A DNA stretch of 64,000 bases from Nocardia brasiliensis IFM 10847 (GCF_000710915.1 NZ_BAUA01000015.1:1-64000); one strand, 5' to 3'. Positions 42,121 to 50,696 are shown, numbered from the stretch's first letter. Notes: generated by a model from the letters alone, not told the origin. Numbers and translations: made by a program.

Positions 42121-42519
42121 TCAGTCGGTGGGGAGTGCGGCGTACAGGTCGATGCCGTTGCCGTCCGGATCGAGCACGACCGCGTACCGCTGGCCCCAGA
42201 ACGCGTCCCACGGCTTCAGTTCGCCGTGATAGCCCGCGTCGACCAGATCGGTGTAGACGCTGTCGACTTCGGCGGGATCGGCGCAGCGGAAGGCCAAGCC
42301 GATCCGGCCCGCGCTCGTCGGGGGCGTCCAGGTGGGGTGGAACGACTTGATCGTGGCCTCGGTGTCCAGGGCCAGCCGCAGCCCGTTCGGCAGCGCCGCC
42401 TCGGCATGCGGAGCCTGTTCCGAGCCTTCGGGGAAGTCGAGGCCGAGCCGCCGATAGAACGCGACCGAGGCGCTCATATCGCTGACGACAAGGCCGGCGA
42501 CGTCGAGTTGAGGAGTCAT
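42121..42519 (-). CDS. VOC-family (glyoxalase/bleomycin-resistance fold) protein
   Basis: 132 residues from ATG 42519. Two beta-alpha-beta-beta-beta modules: DVAGLVVSDMSASVAFYRRLG at the start, and DPDGNGIDLY at the end with the metal-ligand-type acidic residue. VOC proteins include glyoxalases, dioxygenases and antibiotic-binding proteins; a single module of this size usually works as a dimer. Substrate unknown. It converges with the AraC gene and faces arsC, which lies 64 bp away in the same direction. Confidence 0.88.
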   Translation of the reverse strand: MTPQLDVAGLVVSDMSASVAFYRRLGLDFPEGSEQAPHAEAALPNGLRLALDTEATIKSFHPTWTPPTSAGRIGLAFRCADPAEVDSVYTDLVDAGYHGELKPWDAFWGQRYAVVLDPDGNGIDLYAALPTD

Positions 42520-42583
42520 ACCCGAACGGTAGCCAGCCGCGTGCGCCGCGGTCTTGAACGAATCGGACAACGCGGCCGGAGGG

Positions 42584-42997
42584 TCAGCGGGCCGGGGCGG
42601 GCACCAGTTCGGCGATCAGGTTCTCCACCAGGATGCGGATACGGTCGCGGATCGTGCGCACGACATCGATGGTCTGCTCGGCCGGGTCCGGCAGGACCCA
42701 GTCGCGATAGCTGATGCCAGGGAAGAAAGGGCAGGCGTCGCCGCAGCCCATGGTCACCACGACATCGGAGAGGCCGACGGCGTCCATGGTGAGCAGCTTG
42801 GGGGTGCGGCCGGCGATGTCGATGCCGACTTCGGCCATGACGGCGACGGCCACCGGGTTGAGCGCCGCGGCCGGTGCGCTGCCCGCGGTCCTGACCTCGA
42901 TGCGGTCACCGGCCAGCGCGCCGAGGAACCCCGCGGCCATCTGCGATCTGCCTGCGTTGTGCACGCAGATGAACAGCACGCTGGGTTTGTGCGGCAT
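42584..42997 (-). CDS. arsC: Arsenate reductase, low-molecular-weight phosphatase type
   Basis: 137 residues. The phosphatase loop C11-V-H-N-A-G-R17-S gives the CX5R site, and WVLPDP supplies the general-acid Asp. Further cysteines are in TMGCGDACPFF. The type is the actinobacterial arsenate reductase of the ArsC1/ArsC2 group, which uses mycothiol and mycoredoxin to reduce arsenate to arsenite. An ACR3 or ArsB pump and ArsR are not adjacent, so the operon is incomplete here. The upstream 350-bp gap carries an inverted repeat (43183-43202). Confidence 0.87.
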   Translation of the reverse strand: MPHKPSVLFICVHNAGRSQMAAGFLGALAGDRIEVRTAGSAPAAALNPVAVAVMAEVGIDIAGRTPKLLTMDAVGLSDVVVTMGCGDACPFFPGISYRDWVLPDPAEQTIDVVRTIRDRIRILVENLIAELVPAPAR

Positions 42998-43351
42998 AGA
43001 GGCGCCTTTCGGGTGAGCTGAGCAAGGAGTATGCGGTGCCGCCGGACGGATCGTCCGGCATGGTGTCGCCGAAACGCTGTCGAAGCGTACGGGATACGTA
43101 TACCAGCGTGGCGAAGATCGTTACCGCGCACCGGGTGGTCGCTTGCCGCGACGGGCGCGCGACGCCGATCGCGGCATCGAAGTTGTTGCTACACAGCAAT
43201 AATCGAAGCATCGCGGCGCGCGGCCGGCCAGCTCGAGACTGGTCGGTATTTCCACGGCGCGGGCCGCGCTGTCATCGGACAGTGCGGCCCACGCGGTGGA
43301 GCTCATGAAAACCGTTGACGTGCAACGGATGAATCGGACCGGCCGAATGCC
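42998..43351. other. 354-bp intergenic region upstream of arsC
   Basis: No supportable gene; open frames here have no protein-like character. It contains the imperfect palindrome TTGTTGCT-ACAC-AGCAATAA (43183-43202, one mismatch) and GGATACGTATACC (near 43090), both candidate control sites for the minus-strand arsC. Confidence 0.4.
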
Positions 43352-44257
43352 TCAGATCGGCCGGAAATCGATCATCTTGCGCAGCCGCAGCCGGTCTCGC
43401 TCCAGCCGCCGCGCTTCGAAGGCGATCGGGAAGTAACGCAGCCGCTCCGGCAGCAGCGGGATGGTGCGCGCGAGCACCCAGCCGAGCGCGCGCAGTTTCC
43501 GCTCGTCGCCCGCGGTCCAGGTGAGCCCGAGCTTCGCGCGGGCGACCTCGGGCGTGGTGCCGACCGTCACGAAGTACTGCATCCGCCCGATCGGGGCGGC
43601 CGCGCGCCGCCAGACCGGCGCGAGCACCCGCGGCAGCTGCTTCGGCGGCGCGACCGAGCGGATCACCCGCAGGTAGTCGCGGGCGGTGTCGGTGGCCACC
43701 AGGTGGTTGGCCACCTGGTCGGCGAAGAACTGCTCGAACTCCCGGTAGTTCGCCGGAATCTGTTTGGGCGGCACCGAGAAATTGCGCATGAGCTGCACCA
43801 TCTCCTGGTAGACCGCTTCCTTTTCCGCGTCCGTGAGCGGATTGCGGGCGAAGTACCTGGCGTTCTCGGCGAACGCGAAGGTGCCGGTGTGCAACACCCA
43901 GGCCCACGGTCCCGAGGACAGTGCTTTGTGCCGGACGCCGTGCGCGTCGGTGGTGTTGAGCGAGGCGTGCATGGTGCGCAGCCGATCGGCCTCGGCGATG
44001 GCCTCTTCGCCGCCGTAGATCCACATCATCACCGACGCGATGCTGCGGACCGCGCGGCCCATCGGGTCGGTGCGGAAGGTGGAGTGCTCGTCGACGACGG
44101 CCGAGATGCTCGGCTCCATGGTCTGCAACAGGAACGCCGAGCCCGCGGTCAGCGAGAACGTGATCAGGCCGGTCTCGTCCCACAGTCGGCTGCCCGGTTC
44201 GAAGGGGCGGCGGGGCGGCAGCGTCGCTGGGTGGGTGGCGTCGAGGGCGGCGGTCAT
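43352..44257 (-). CDS. MpaB-type oxygenase family protein (DUF2236)
   Basis: 301 residues. The family hallmark helices are visible: SRLWDETGLITFSLTAGSAFLLQTMEPSIS (as two stretches), DPMGRAVRSIASVMMWIYGGEE and WVLHTGTFAFAENARYF with the conserved WxxH...E heme- or metal-contacting residues. DUF2236 proteins include the fungal MpaB' oxygenase and latex-clearing-protein relatives; bacterial members are heme-linked oxygenases of unknown substrate. It is divergent from the sirtuin gene, with a long inverted repeat just upstream of its start. Confidence 0.85.
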   Translation of the reverse strand: MTAALDATHPATLPPRRPFEPGSRLWDETGLITFSLTAGSAFLLQTMEPSISAVVDEHSTFRTDPMGRAVRSIASVMMWIYGGEEAIAEADRLRTMHASLNTTDAHGVRHKALSSGPWAWVLHTGTFAFAENARYFARNPLTDAEKEAVYQEMVQLMRNFSVPPKQIPANYREFEQFFADQVANHLVATDTARDYLRVIRSVAPPKQLPRVLAPVWRRAAAPIGRMQYFVTVGTTPEVARAKLGLTWTAGDERKLRALGWVLARTIPLLPERLRYFPIAFEARRLERDRLRLRKMIDFRPI

Positions 44258-44287
44258 CGTGATCTCCCTTGATCAGCAGCATTCAGG

Positions 44288-44320
44288 CGATGAGATAATC
44301 AGAGTAACATTCTCTCATCG
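44288..44320. promoter_or_regulatory. Long inverted repeat between the MpaB-type and sirtuin genes
   Basis: CGATGAGA-N17-TCTCATCG, perfect 8-bp arms, enclosing AGAG-N7-CTCT. It lies about 30 bp before the MpaB-type start, the position of a repressor site overlapping a promoter. No regulator is adjacent. Confidence 0.5.
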
Positions 44321-44354
44321 TCTTCGGGTCGCCTGCGACCTACGCTTGGTTGCT

Positions 44355-45107
44355 ATGACGAGCGAGTGGCGCAGTCGCGACGGCCGGATCGGCGTGCTCA
44401 CCGGGGCGGGTATCTCTACCGACTCGGGCATTCCCGACTTCCGGGGCCCGCGTGGTGTGTGGACGAAAGACCCGATCGCCGAACTGCTTTCGACCTACGA
44501 CAGCTACCTGGCCGACCCCGACCTGCGTCGGCGCTCGTGGCTCGCGCGCCGGGACAACCCGGCCTGGCAGGCGCAACCCAACGCCGCACACCGGGCGCTC
44601 GCCGAATTGGCGCGGGCCGGGCGGGCGGTCACCCTCATCACCCAGAACATCGACCGGCTGCACCAGCGCGGCGGTTTCCCGCCGGACCGGGTGATCGAGA
44701 TCCACGGCAACATGTTCGAGGTGGTCTGCGTCGAATGCGATTACCAGGCCACGATGGCCGACGCTTTGGCGCGGGTGGCGGCGGGCGAGGCCGATCCGCC
44801 GTGCCCGAACTGCGGTGGCGTGCTGAAAGCGGCCACCATCATGTTCGGCCAGCAGTTGGACCGGCGCGCCGTGACCAAGGCCGCGCTCACCGCGGAGACC
44901 AGCGATATTTTCCTGGCGATCGGCACTTCGCTGCAGGTCGAGCCGGCGGCGTCGATGTGCGCCGTCGCCGTGCAGAATGGGGCCGATCTCGTCATCGTCA
45001 ATGCCGAGCCGACCCCGTACGACTCGATGGCTACCGAACTCGTCCGCGAACCCATCGGCACGGCCGTGCCGCGTTTGGTCGCCGAAATACTTTCGGCCGG
45101 AACGTGA
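44355..45107 (+). CDS. cobB: NAD-dependent deacetylase, sirtuin family (Sir2/CobB)
   Basis: 250 residues from ATG 44355. NAD motif GVLTGAGISTDSGIPDFRG (about 11-29), TQNIDRLHQR (about 96-105), catalytic His in EIHGNM (about 117), and a zinc site from two Cys pairs, CVEC and CPNC. Then GTSLQVEPAA and VNAEPTPYD complete the NAD pocket. It removes acyl groups from protein lysines, forming nicotinamide and O-acyl-ADP-ribose; in actinomycetes it activates acetyl-CoA synthetase and others. The spelling ISTDSGIPDF fits a bacterial class U/II sirtuin. It converges with the lactone oxidase 4 bp away. Confidence 0.92.
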   Translation: MTSEWRSRDGRIGVLTGAGISTDSGIPDFRGPRGVWTKDPIAELLSTYDSYLADPDLRRRSWLARRDNPAWQAQPNAAHRALAELARAGRAVTLITQNIDRLHQRGGFPPDRVIEIHGNMFEVVCVECDYQATMADALARVAAGEADPPCPNCGGVLKAATIMFGQQLDRRAVTKAALTAETSDIFLAIGTSLQVEPAASMCAVAVQNGADLVIVNAEPTPYDSMATELVREPIGTAVPRLVAEILSAGT

Positions 45108-45111
45108 TCGG

Positions 45112-46407
45112 TCAGAGCGGGCCGAGTACGCGCTCGAGGTAGCCGTTGCTGAAACGGCCTTTCGGGTCAAAGCGGCGGCGCACCTCGGCGAAGCGGTCCC
45201 AGTCGGGGTAGCGCTCGCGCAGCGTATCCGCGGTCTGGAAGTGCCGCTTGCCCCAGTGCGGCCGGCCGTCGTACTTGTCGAAAACCGCTTCGCAGGCACG
45301 GAAATACGGCTCGTAGGCCATGCCGCGATACTGATGCACCGCGATGTAGCAGGTCTCGCGGCCGCCCGCGGGGGAGAGGAACGCGTCGTCGGGGGCGACC
45401 CAGCGCACCTCGATCGGCATCGGCGTCTCGAACTTCGTTGACAGAGCTTTGATTTCGCGGATCGCCGCGGCGGAATGCGCGCGCGGGATCGCGTATTCCA
45501 TCTCGGTGAACCGGACCAGTCGCGGCGAGGCGAACACCCGGTAGGACCGATCGACTTGACGACGATAACTGCCCGCGTAGGCGGCGCCCCGGTGGATCCA
45601 CGGCACCATGCGCGGCTGCCAGCGGCCCAGCTTGCACAGCGCGTCGAAGGTGTAGTTGGACATCAGGATATCGGCGAACCAGTCGACGGTCTTGCCACGC
45701 GGCTGCTCGGCCAGTTCGACCGGGTTGTTGCGCTTGGTCAGCGCCAGCGGGCTGTGCGCGAACATGTAGAACTCGAAATGCTGGTTGCCGTCGACGTGCG
45801 TATCCAGTTCTGCGAGTACGTCTTCCAGCGGAATCGGGCGTTCGACGCCCTCGAGCACGAACGACGGCACCATTTGCAACGTCACGGCGGTGACGATGCC
45901 GAGCGCGCCCACACTGACCCTGGCCGCGCGCCAGCCGTCCGGGTCGGTCTCGGCGTTGAGTTCCACCGTGCTGCCGTCGGCGAGCAGCAGTTCGATGGAA
46001 TGCAGTGCGGCCGAGAGATTTTGCAGCGTAGCGCCGGTGCCGTGGGTGCCGGTCGCGGTAGCGCCCGCGACGGTCTGGACGTCGATATCGCCCAGGTTCG
46101 GAAATGCGAGGCCATGCGCGTGCAGCGCGTTGCTCACCGTCTTCAGGGTGCTGCCCGCCTCGACCCGGACGCGCCCGGTGGCGGTGTCGACGTCGAGGAT
46201 GCGATCGAGCTTCGACAGGTCGAGCAGGACGCCGTCGGTGAGGACGGCGTCGGTGAACGAATGCCCGGCTCCGGCGACGCGGACGGTCTGTCCGGCATCG
46301 GCTGCGCGACCGAGGATCTCGGCGATTTCGTCAGTGCTGCGCGGCGTCGCCACGATTGCCGGTGCGCACTGCTGATCGCCAGCCCAGTTCACCCACGAGT
46401 TGGTCAT
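45112..46407 (-). CDS. FAD-linked sugar-1,4-lactone oxidase (D-arabinono/L-gulono type)
   Basis: 431 residues of the VAO family. The FAD-binding half has VRVAGAGHSFTDAVLTDG (about 42-59; the His is the usual covalent attachment site), the GDIDVQTVAGATATGTHGTG loop and GALGIVTAVTLQ. The C-terminal ALO domain ends with GRPHWGKRHF, the signature of arabinono/gulono-lactone oxidases. These enzymes convert aldonolactones to ascorbate-like products plus H2O2. In mycobacteria the relative is an L-gulono-lactone dehydrogenase. It lies 53 bp downstream of the TetR gene in the same direction and may be co-transcribed with it. Confidence 0.88.
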   Translation of the reverse strand: MTNSWVNWAGDQQCAPAIVATPRSTDEIAEILGRAADAGQTVRVAGAGHSFTDAVLTDGVLLDLSKLDRILDVDTATGRVRVEAGSTLKTVSNALHAHGLAFPNLGDIDVQTVAGATATGTHGTGATLQNLSAALHSIELLLADGSTVELNAETDPDGWRAARVSVGALGIVTAVTLQMVPSFVLEGVERPIPLEDVLAELDTHVDGNQHFEFYMFAHSPLALTKRNNPVELAEQPRGKTVDWFADILMSNYTFDALCKLGRWQPRMVPWIHRGAAYAGSYRRQVDRSYRVFASPRLVRFTEMEYAIPRAHSAAAIREIKALSTKFETPMPIEVRWVAPDDAFLSPAGGRETCYIAVHQYRGMAYEPYFRACEAVFDKYDGRPHWGKRHFQTADTLRERYPDWDRFAEVRRRFDPKGRFSNGYLERVLGPL

Positions 46408-46460
46408 GTGACCAACTGTAGGGGATGGGCTCCTGATGTGGGCTTTCTATAACGTAGTTG

Positions 46461-47141
46461 TTACCTTCGGCGGCCCGTGCACGCGCCCTTCGCCTGCTCT
46501 ACCTCGACGTCGGTGAGCGGGGGGACGAGCAACTGCTGGCGCGGGGTGCTGTCCGCGCGCACGCCGTTCAGGGCGATCGCCATGTAGCGCTGCCAGACAT
46601 CGGGATTGACCGACCGGGAGAACTCGGCGATGCCGTCGACCATGTGGATCAGCGCGAAGAAATCGGAGGGCTCGACGCCGGGGGCGAGCACGCCGGCCTC
46701 GCGGGCCCGGTCCACGATGGCCGTCACGGTCGGCTTGATCCGGTCGCGGACCACCACGAAGCGGTCGATGTTGTCCTCTTCCAGTTCGAGCATGACCGAA
46801 CTGAAACCGCGGTTCACCGCCATGTGCCGGCACGCGTACTCGAAGAACTCGACCAGGCCGAACCAGGGATCGGGGTGCCGATAGGCGGCGTCGGCCGCTT
46901 CGGCGAACTCCCGGAGGTTCTGCTCGAAGACCTCGGTGATCAGGTCCTTCTTGTTGGCGAACCGGCGGTAGACCGTGCCGACGCCGACGCCGGCGCGCTC
47001 GGCGACGTCGTCGAGGGTGATCTCGAGTCCGTGGTCGGCGAACAGCTCGCGCGCGGCGGCGATGATCCGCTGCTGATTGCGCGCGGCATCGGCACGCAGG
47101 CGGCGGGGCGGAGAAAGTGCCGTGGCGTGATTCACACCCAC
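46461..47141 (-). CDS. TetR-family repressor divergent from a DHA2 pump
   Basis: 226 residues from GTG 47141. The helix-turn-helix spans about 20-66 with ITLDDVAERAGVGVGTVYRRF followed by the K-K-D-L segment. The C-terminal ligand domain (about 85-200) includes HMAVNRGFSSVMLELEEDN. It is divergent from the DHA2 transporter with 111 bp between, in which the inverted repeat at 47164-47184 lies; the classic drug-induced repressor and pump pair is expected. Confidence 0.92.
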   Translation of the reverse strand: MGVNHATALSPPRRLRADAARNQQRIIAAARELFADHGLEITLDDVAERAGVGVGTVYRRFANKKDLITEVFEQNLREFAEAADAAYRHPDPWFGLVEFFEYACRHMAVNRGFSSVMLELEEDNIDRFVVVRDRIKPTVTAIVDRAREAGVLAPGVEPSDFFALIHMVDGIAEFSRSVNPDVWQRYMAIALNGVRADSTPRQQLLVPPLTDVEVEQAKGACTGRRR

Positions 47142-47163
47142 ATCCTAACAAGTATCGGGATTA

Positions 47164-47184
47164 AGCGGAGGCGTTCTCTCCGTT
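47164..47184. promoter_or_regulatory. TetR operator-like repeat between repressor and pump
   Basis: AGCGGAG-N7-CTCCGTT: 7-7-7 geometry with one mismatched pair, in the gap between the TetR gene and the DHA2 pump. An almost identical element precedes the methyltransferase gene at 31711-31731. Confidence 0.6.
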
Positions 47185-47252
47185 ATGGTGGTAGCTTTTC
47201 ACGGTAACCGGAGACGCCAACTCCGCATCAATACTCGAGACAAAGGGGACAC

Positions 47253-48752
47253 ATGACTACCACGTTCGACCGTGGGGCACCCGCCCCCGCGAAAGCAGAC
47301 CAGGGCCGTCGCGGCTCGCACGCCCTGCGCTGGTGGGTGCTCGCCACTCTCGGCGTGGCACAGCTCATGGTGGTGCTCGACGCCACCGTCGTGAACATCG
47401 CGCTGCCCGCCGCGCAGCGCGACCTCGGCTTCACCGACGGGGACCGGCAGTGGGTCGTGACCGGTTACGCGCTCGCGTTCGGCAGCCTGTTGCTGCTCGG
47501 TGGTCGCCTCAGTGACCTGTTCGGCCGCCGCAACACCTTCATCATCGGCCTGATCGGCTTCGCCGGCGCCTCCGCGGTCGGCGGCGCGGCCACCAGCTTC
47601 GAGATGCTGGTCGCGGCCCGCGTCGGGCAGGGTGTCTTCGGCGCACTGCTGGCGCCCGCGGCGCTGTCGCTGCTCACCGTGACCTTCACCGAACCGTCCG
47701 AGCGCGCCAAGGCCTTCGGCATCTTCGGTGCGGTCGCCGGCGCCGGTGGCGCGATCGGCCTGCTGCTCGGCGGCATGCTCACCGAATGGGCCAACTGGCG
47801 CTGGGTGATGTTCGTCAACCTCGCGTTCGCGGCCGTTGCCCTGGTCGGTGCGGTGCTGCTGCTGGCCAAGCACGTCACCAACGAGCGGCCCAAGCTCGAC
47901 ATCCCCGGCACCGTCGTGGTGACCGCGGCGCTGTTCGGCATCGTGTACGGCTTCTCCCACGCCGAGTCGACCAGCTGGACGAACCCGGTCACGCTGGCCT
48001 TCCTCATCGGTGGTGCGGTGCTGCTCGCAGCGTTCGTGGTGATCGAGAGCCGGGTCGCGCATCCGCTGCTGCCGCTGCGGATCGTGCTGGACCGCACCCG
48101 TGGCGGTTCGTTCCTGACCGTGTTCGTCATGGGCATCGGCATGTTCGCGATCTTCCTGTTCCTGACCTACTACATGCAGTTGAGCATGGGCTACTCGCCG
48201 ATCAAGACCGGTCTGGCGTTCTTGCCGATGGTCGCGGCGATGGTCGTCTCGTCCACCACCGTGCCCTCGCTGGTACTGCCCAAGCTCGGCCCGAAGATCG
48301 TGATGGCGGGCGGCTTCCTGATCGCGGCCGGCGGCATGGCCTGGCTGACCCAGATCGGTCTGGACACCGGCTACTCCTCGCACATCCTGCCCGCGCTGAT
48401 CCTGCTCGGTCTCGGCCTCGGTGGCGCGATGTCGACCGCGTTCCAGGGCGCGACCGCCGGTGTGCACCACGAGGACGCCGGCGTGGCCTCGGCCATGATC
48501 AACACCAGCCAGCAGGTCGGTGGCTCGATCGGCACGGCGCTGCTGAGCACGATCGCCGCCTCGGCCGCCACGGACTACTTGTCCTCGCGCACGCCGGACC
48601 CGCTGACCGTCGCGCAGTCCGCGGTCGAGAGCTACACCACCAGCTTCTGGTGGGCGACCGCGATCTTCGTGGCCGGCGCGGTGATCACCGCCGTGCTGAT
48701 GCCCAACACGGTGCCTGCTCCGTCGGAAGGCGAGCCCGTCATCGTGCACTGA
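47253..48752 (+). CDS. MFS transporter, DHA2 (EmrB/QacA) 14-helix drug efflux
   Basis: 499 residues, 14 predicted membrane helices. The DHA2 signature in helix 1, MVVLDATVVNIALPAAQRDL, and motif A, GGRLSDLFGRRNTF (about 82-95), are clear; the antiporter motif C-like G-x-x-x-GP region is GIFGAVAGAGGAIGLLLGG. Such pumps expel cationic dyes, quaternary ammonium compounds and natural products by proton antiport. RBS AAAGGGG precedes the ATG. It is controlled in all likelihood by the divergent TetR. Confidence 0.93.
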   Translation: MTTTFDRGAPAPAKADQGRRGSHALRWWVLATLGVAQLMVVLDATVVNIALPAAQRDLGFTDGDRQWVVTGYALAFGSLLLLGGRLSDLFGRRNTFIIGLIGFAGASAVGGAATSFEMLVAARVGQGVFGALLAPAALSLLTVTFTEPSERAKAFGIFGAVAGAGGAIGLLLGGMLTEWANWRWVMFVNLAFAAVALVGAVLLLAKHVTNERPKLDIPGTVVVTAALFGIVYGFSHAESTSWTNPVTLAFLIGGAVLLAAFVVIESRVAHPLLPLRIVLDRTRGGSFLTVFVMGIGMFAIFLFLTYYMQLSMGYSPIKTGLAFLPMVAAMVVSSTTVPSLVLPKLGPKIVMAGGFLIAAGGMAWLTQIGLDTGYSSHILPALILLGLGLGGAMSTAFQGATAGVHHEDAGVASAMINTSQQVGGSIGTALLSTIAASAATDYLSSRTPDPLTVAQSAVESYTTSFWWATAIFVAGAVITAVLMPNTVPAPSEGEPVIVH

Positions 48753-48794
48753 ATTGCTGGCCGCGTGGCCGCGGCGTGGTTCGCGGCCCCTGGT

Positions 48795-48861
48795 GTCTCG
48801 CGGCCGAGCGGTCGAGACTTGCGCCTGCGGCGCGCGCGCTTCGACCGCTCGGCCGCGAGAC
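48795..48861. repeat. Perfect 21-bp inverted repeat after the DHA2 pump
   Basis: The arms 48795-48815 (starting GTCTCGCGGCCGAGCGGTCG) and 48841-48861 are exact reverse complements, with a 25-base GC-rich loop. It lies 42 bp after the pump stop, before a separate, ordinary terminator, so it may be a mobile palindromic element of the genome as well as a terminator. Confidence 0.75.
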
Positions 48862-48943
48862 GGCCGCGAACGGGTCGCTCGTAAGACTCGCTCCGTGGTG
48901 CGGGGGTTGGGTGGATTGCTTTCGGTAGGGCTTTACAACACAG

Positions 48944-48980
48944 CACAGCGCCCGCGTTCGATGTGAACGCGGGCGCTGTG
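48944..48980. terminator. Perfect 16-bp bidirectional terminator hairpin
   Basis: CACAGCGCCCGCGTTC - GATGT - GAACGCGGGCGCTGTG, located between the convergent DHA2 pump and lipase genes and just after the lipase stop. Confidence 0.85.
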
Positions 48981-48995
48981 TCGTCTGCAAGTGGT

Positions 48996-50276
48996 TCAGC
49001 AGTTACTTGGGGCGGGCAGTCCGGCGAAGCGGTCGCCGAGGTAAGTGAATGCCTCCGGGGCGCCCGCGGCGATCGCGGTGCCGTGGTCGGCGCCCGGCAC
49101 CATGTTGAGCAGCACGGGAACGCCTGCGGCGCAGTAGCGTCCGAGCACGTCGCGCACGAGCTGCGGCGAGACCTGGTCGTTCGCGCCGTGCCACTCGTAG
49201 ATCGGCGTGCGCGGGACGCCCGGGTAGATCTCGATGCTGTTCTCGTGCAGGATGCGCGCCACCGTCGGATCGGCGTACATATCACCGAAGAAGACGTCGC
49301 CGAAGCTCTTGTTGGCGCCCGCGTTGATGATCTCCTGGGTGCACGCGTTGGCGAGCTGACTGCGCAACGCCAGGCCGGCCGGGTTCAGCACCTGGTCCAT
49401 CGGCAGCTCGCCCGGGTATTCGCGCTCGAGGCCGATGGCGGCCGCGAACCCGAGCCCGAACAGCGGGCTCGGCTGCATGCCGACGTCGAGCGCCAGCTTG
49501 CCGATGTTCATCGGGACACCGCCCTGGGCGGCGCCGACGATGTTCAGCTCAGGCGCGTATTCGGGGGCCAGCGCCGCGGCGAAACCGGTCGCCATGCCGC
49601 CGCCCGAATAACCGGCCATGCCCACCGGGCTGAGCCGCAGATCCGCTGGGCCGAAACGCTGTACGGCGCGGATGCCGTCGAGGGTCAGCCTGCCGCCGAG
49701 CTTCGCGGCGCCGTAGGAACTCATCGGTCCGAGATGATCCGGCACGGCCACCGCCCAGCCCCGGGCGAGCAGCAGATTCAGCGCGGGCGCCTCCTGCATG
49801 GTGCCGTTGAAGATGCTGTGCGAGGGCGCGCACTGCAGGCCCAGCGAGTTGACGAACGGCTGATAGGACACCAGCGGCCGGTTCATGCCACCGCCCGGGG
49901 GCAGCAGCAGGGTGGTCATCGCGGCGATCGGATCGCCCGCCGAATTGCTCGACCGGTACAGCAGCTGCCACGCGGACGCGCCGGGGAAGCCGTTGGCGGC
50001 CACCGGCCTGCTGCGGATCACGTCGCCGGGCTGGAAGTTTCCGACATCCGGTGGTGCCCAATAGAACCCGTCGCCGTCGGCGACGGGGTAGATCGGCGCG
50101 GCCACCGCGGGAGCCGCGTGACCGAGTCCGGCCGCCGCCACCGCGAGTGCCGCGATGGAGAGTCGCCGCAGTGTCCGGCGGACGCCTAGCCGTCTGCCGG
50201 ATATTTGCTGATGACCCGCTCGGCGTGCTGTCTTCGCCGTGGGGTGTGCATTCGGTTGTGCCCGCTGTGCCGCCAT
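48996..50276 (-). CDS. Secreted lipase of the LIP (secretory lipase) family
   Basis: 426 residues from ATG 50276, with CGGAGC upstream; the frame is open 81 codons further without protein-like sequence. A long twin-Arg-rich N-region (GRRLGVRRTLRRLS) leads a hydrophobic signal core, cut at about AVAA|PI (near residue 60). The mature enzyme has the nucleophile elbow GMAGYSGGGMATG, Asp in YEWHGANDQVSP and His in VPGADHGTA. It hydrolyses acylglycerols or other esters outside the cell, and many Nocardia and mycobacterial species carry several copies. A palindrome is present about 140 bp upstream. Confidence 0.92.
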   Translation of the reverse strand: MAAQRAQPNAHPTAKTARRAGHQQISGRRLGVRRTLRRLSIAALAVAAAGLGHAAPAVAAPIYPVADGDGFYWAPPDVGNFQPGDVIRSRPVAANGFPGASAWQLLYRSSNSAGDPIAAMTTLLLPPGGGMNRPLVSYQPFVNSLGLQCAPSHSIFNGTMQEAPALNLLLARGWAVAVPDHLGPMSSYGAAKLGGRLTLDGIRAVQRFGPADLRLSPVGMAGYSGGGMATGFAAALAPEYAPELNIVGAAQGGVPMNIGKLALDVGMQPSPLFGLGFAAAIGLEREYPGELPMDQVLNPAGLALRSQLANACTQEIINAGANKSFGDVFFGDMYADPTVARILHENSIEIYPGVPRTPIYEWHGANDQVSPQLVRDVLGRYCAAGVPVLLNMVPGADHGTAIAAGAPEAFTYLGDRFAGLPAPSNC

Positions 50277-50696
50277 CGTTGCTCCGACCTGAGAGGTGAA
50301 GTGGGGGGAGACAACTTCGGCCAAACCTTCAGGCCATTCGTACGCGGAACTGGCCGGGATGTCAATGAACAACACTGTTCGCAGTCTTCGCGCGGGTGGG
50401 GTGCGGCTGAACGGACCGTCCGGTCCAACCGATAACATTGCCTGGATACGGTAAATGTCATGGGATGCATTGCCATCGGGATCCTGATGGTTCCGCACCC
50501 CGCGGGATGGGTAGCCCACAGACTGCTGCGTCCCGTTCTCCGGATCGGAGTGCTCGGCGGCTGTACTACTTCACCTACTGCCTCGCGGTTCGTAGACTGC
50601 TCGGGTCGGGTGGCTCGGGGGGGATCGGTAGTGGCGTCGCCGGGGGACAACTGGCACGACTCTGCGGTCGACGGCGCGACGAAAGGGGGCCTGGGC
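50277..50696. other. 420-bp divergent region between lipase and DUF190 genes
   Basis: No gene is supportable; the open frame upstream of the DUF190 start lacks family sequence. It holds the perfect palindrome GGACCG-TC-CGGTCC (50413-50426), a candidate operator for the lipase or DUF190 side. No fluoride-riboswitch consensus is visible in the leader of the DUF190/CrcB pair. Confidence 0.5.

Noticed and set aside
43031..43318. Plus-strand frames in the arsC upstream gap
   Set aside because: No ribosome site, no protein-like periodicity, and they overlap the palindromes.
47199..48749. 516-codon minus-strand frame opposite the DHA2 pump
   Set aside because: Composition is that of an antisense frame; the pump is unambiguous.
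50460..50696. In-frame upstream extension of the DUF190 gene
   Set aside because: No ribosome site or family sequence; ATG 50697 has GAAAGGGGG.
50560..50696. Fluoride riboswitch before DUF190/CrcB
   Set aside because: The conserved crcB-motif pseudoknot bases are not visible in the leader.
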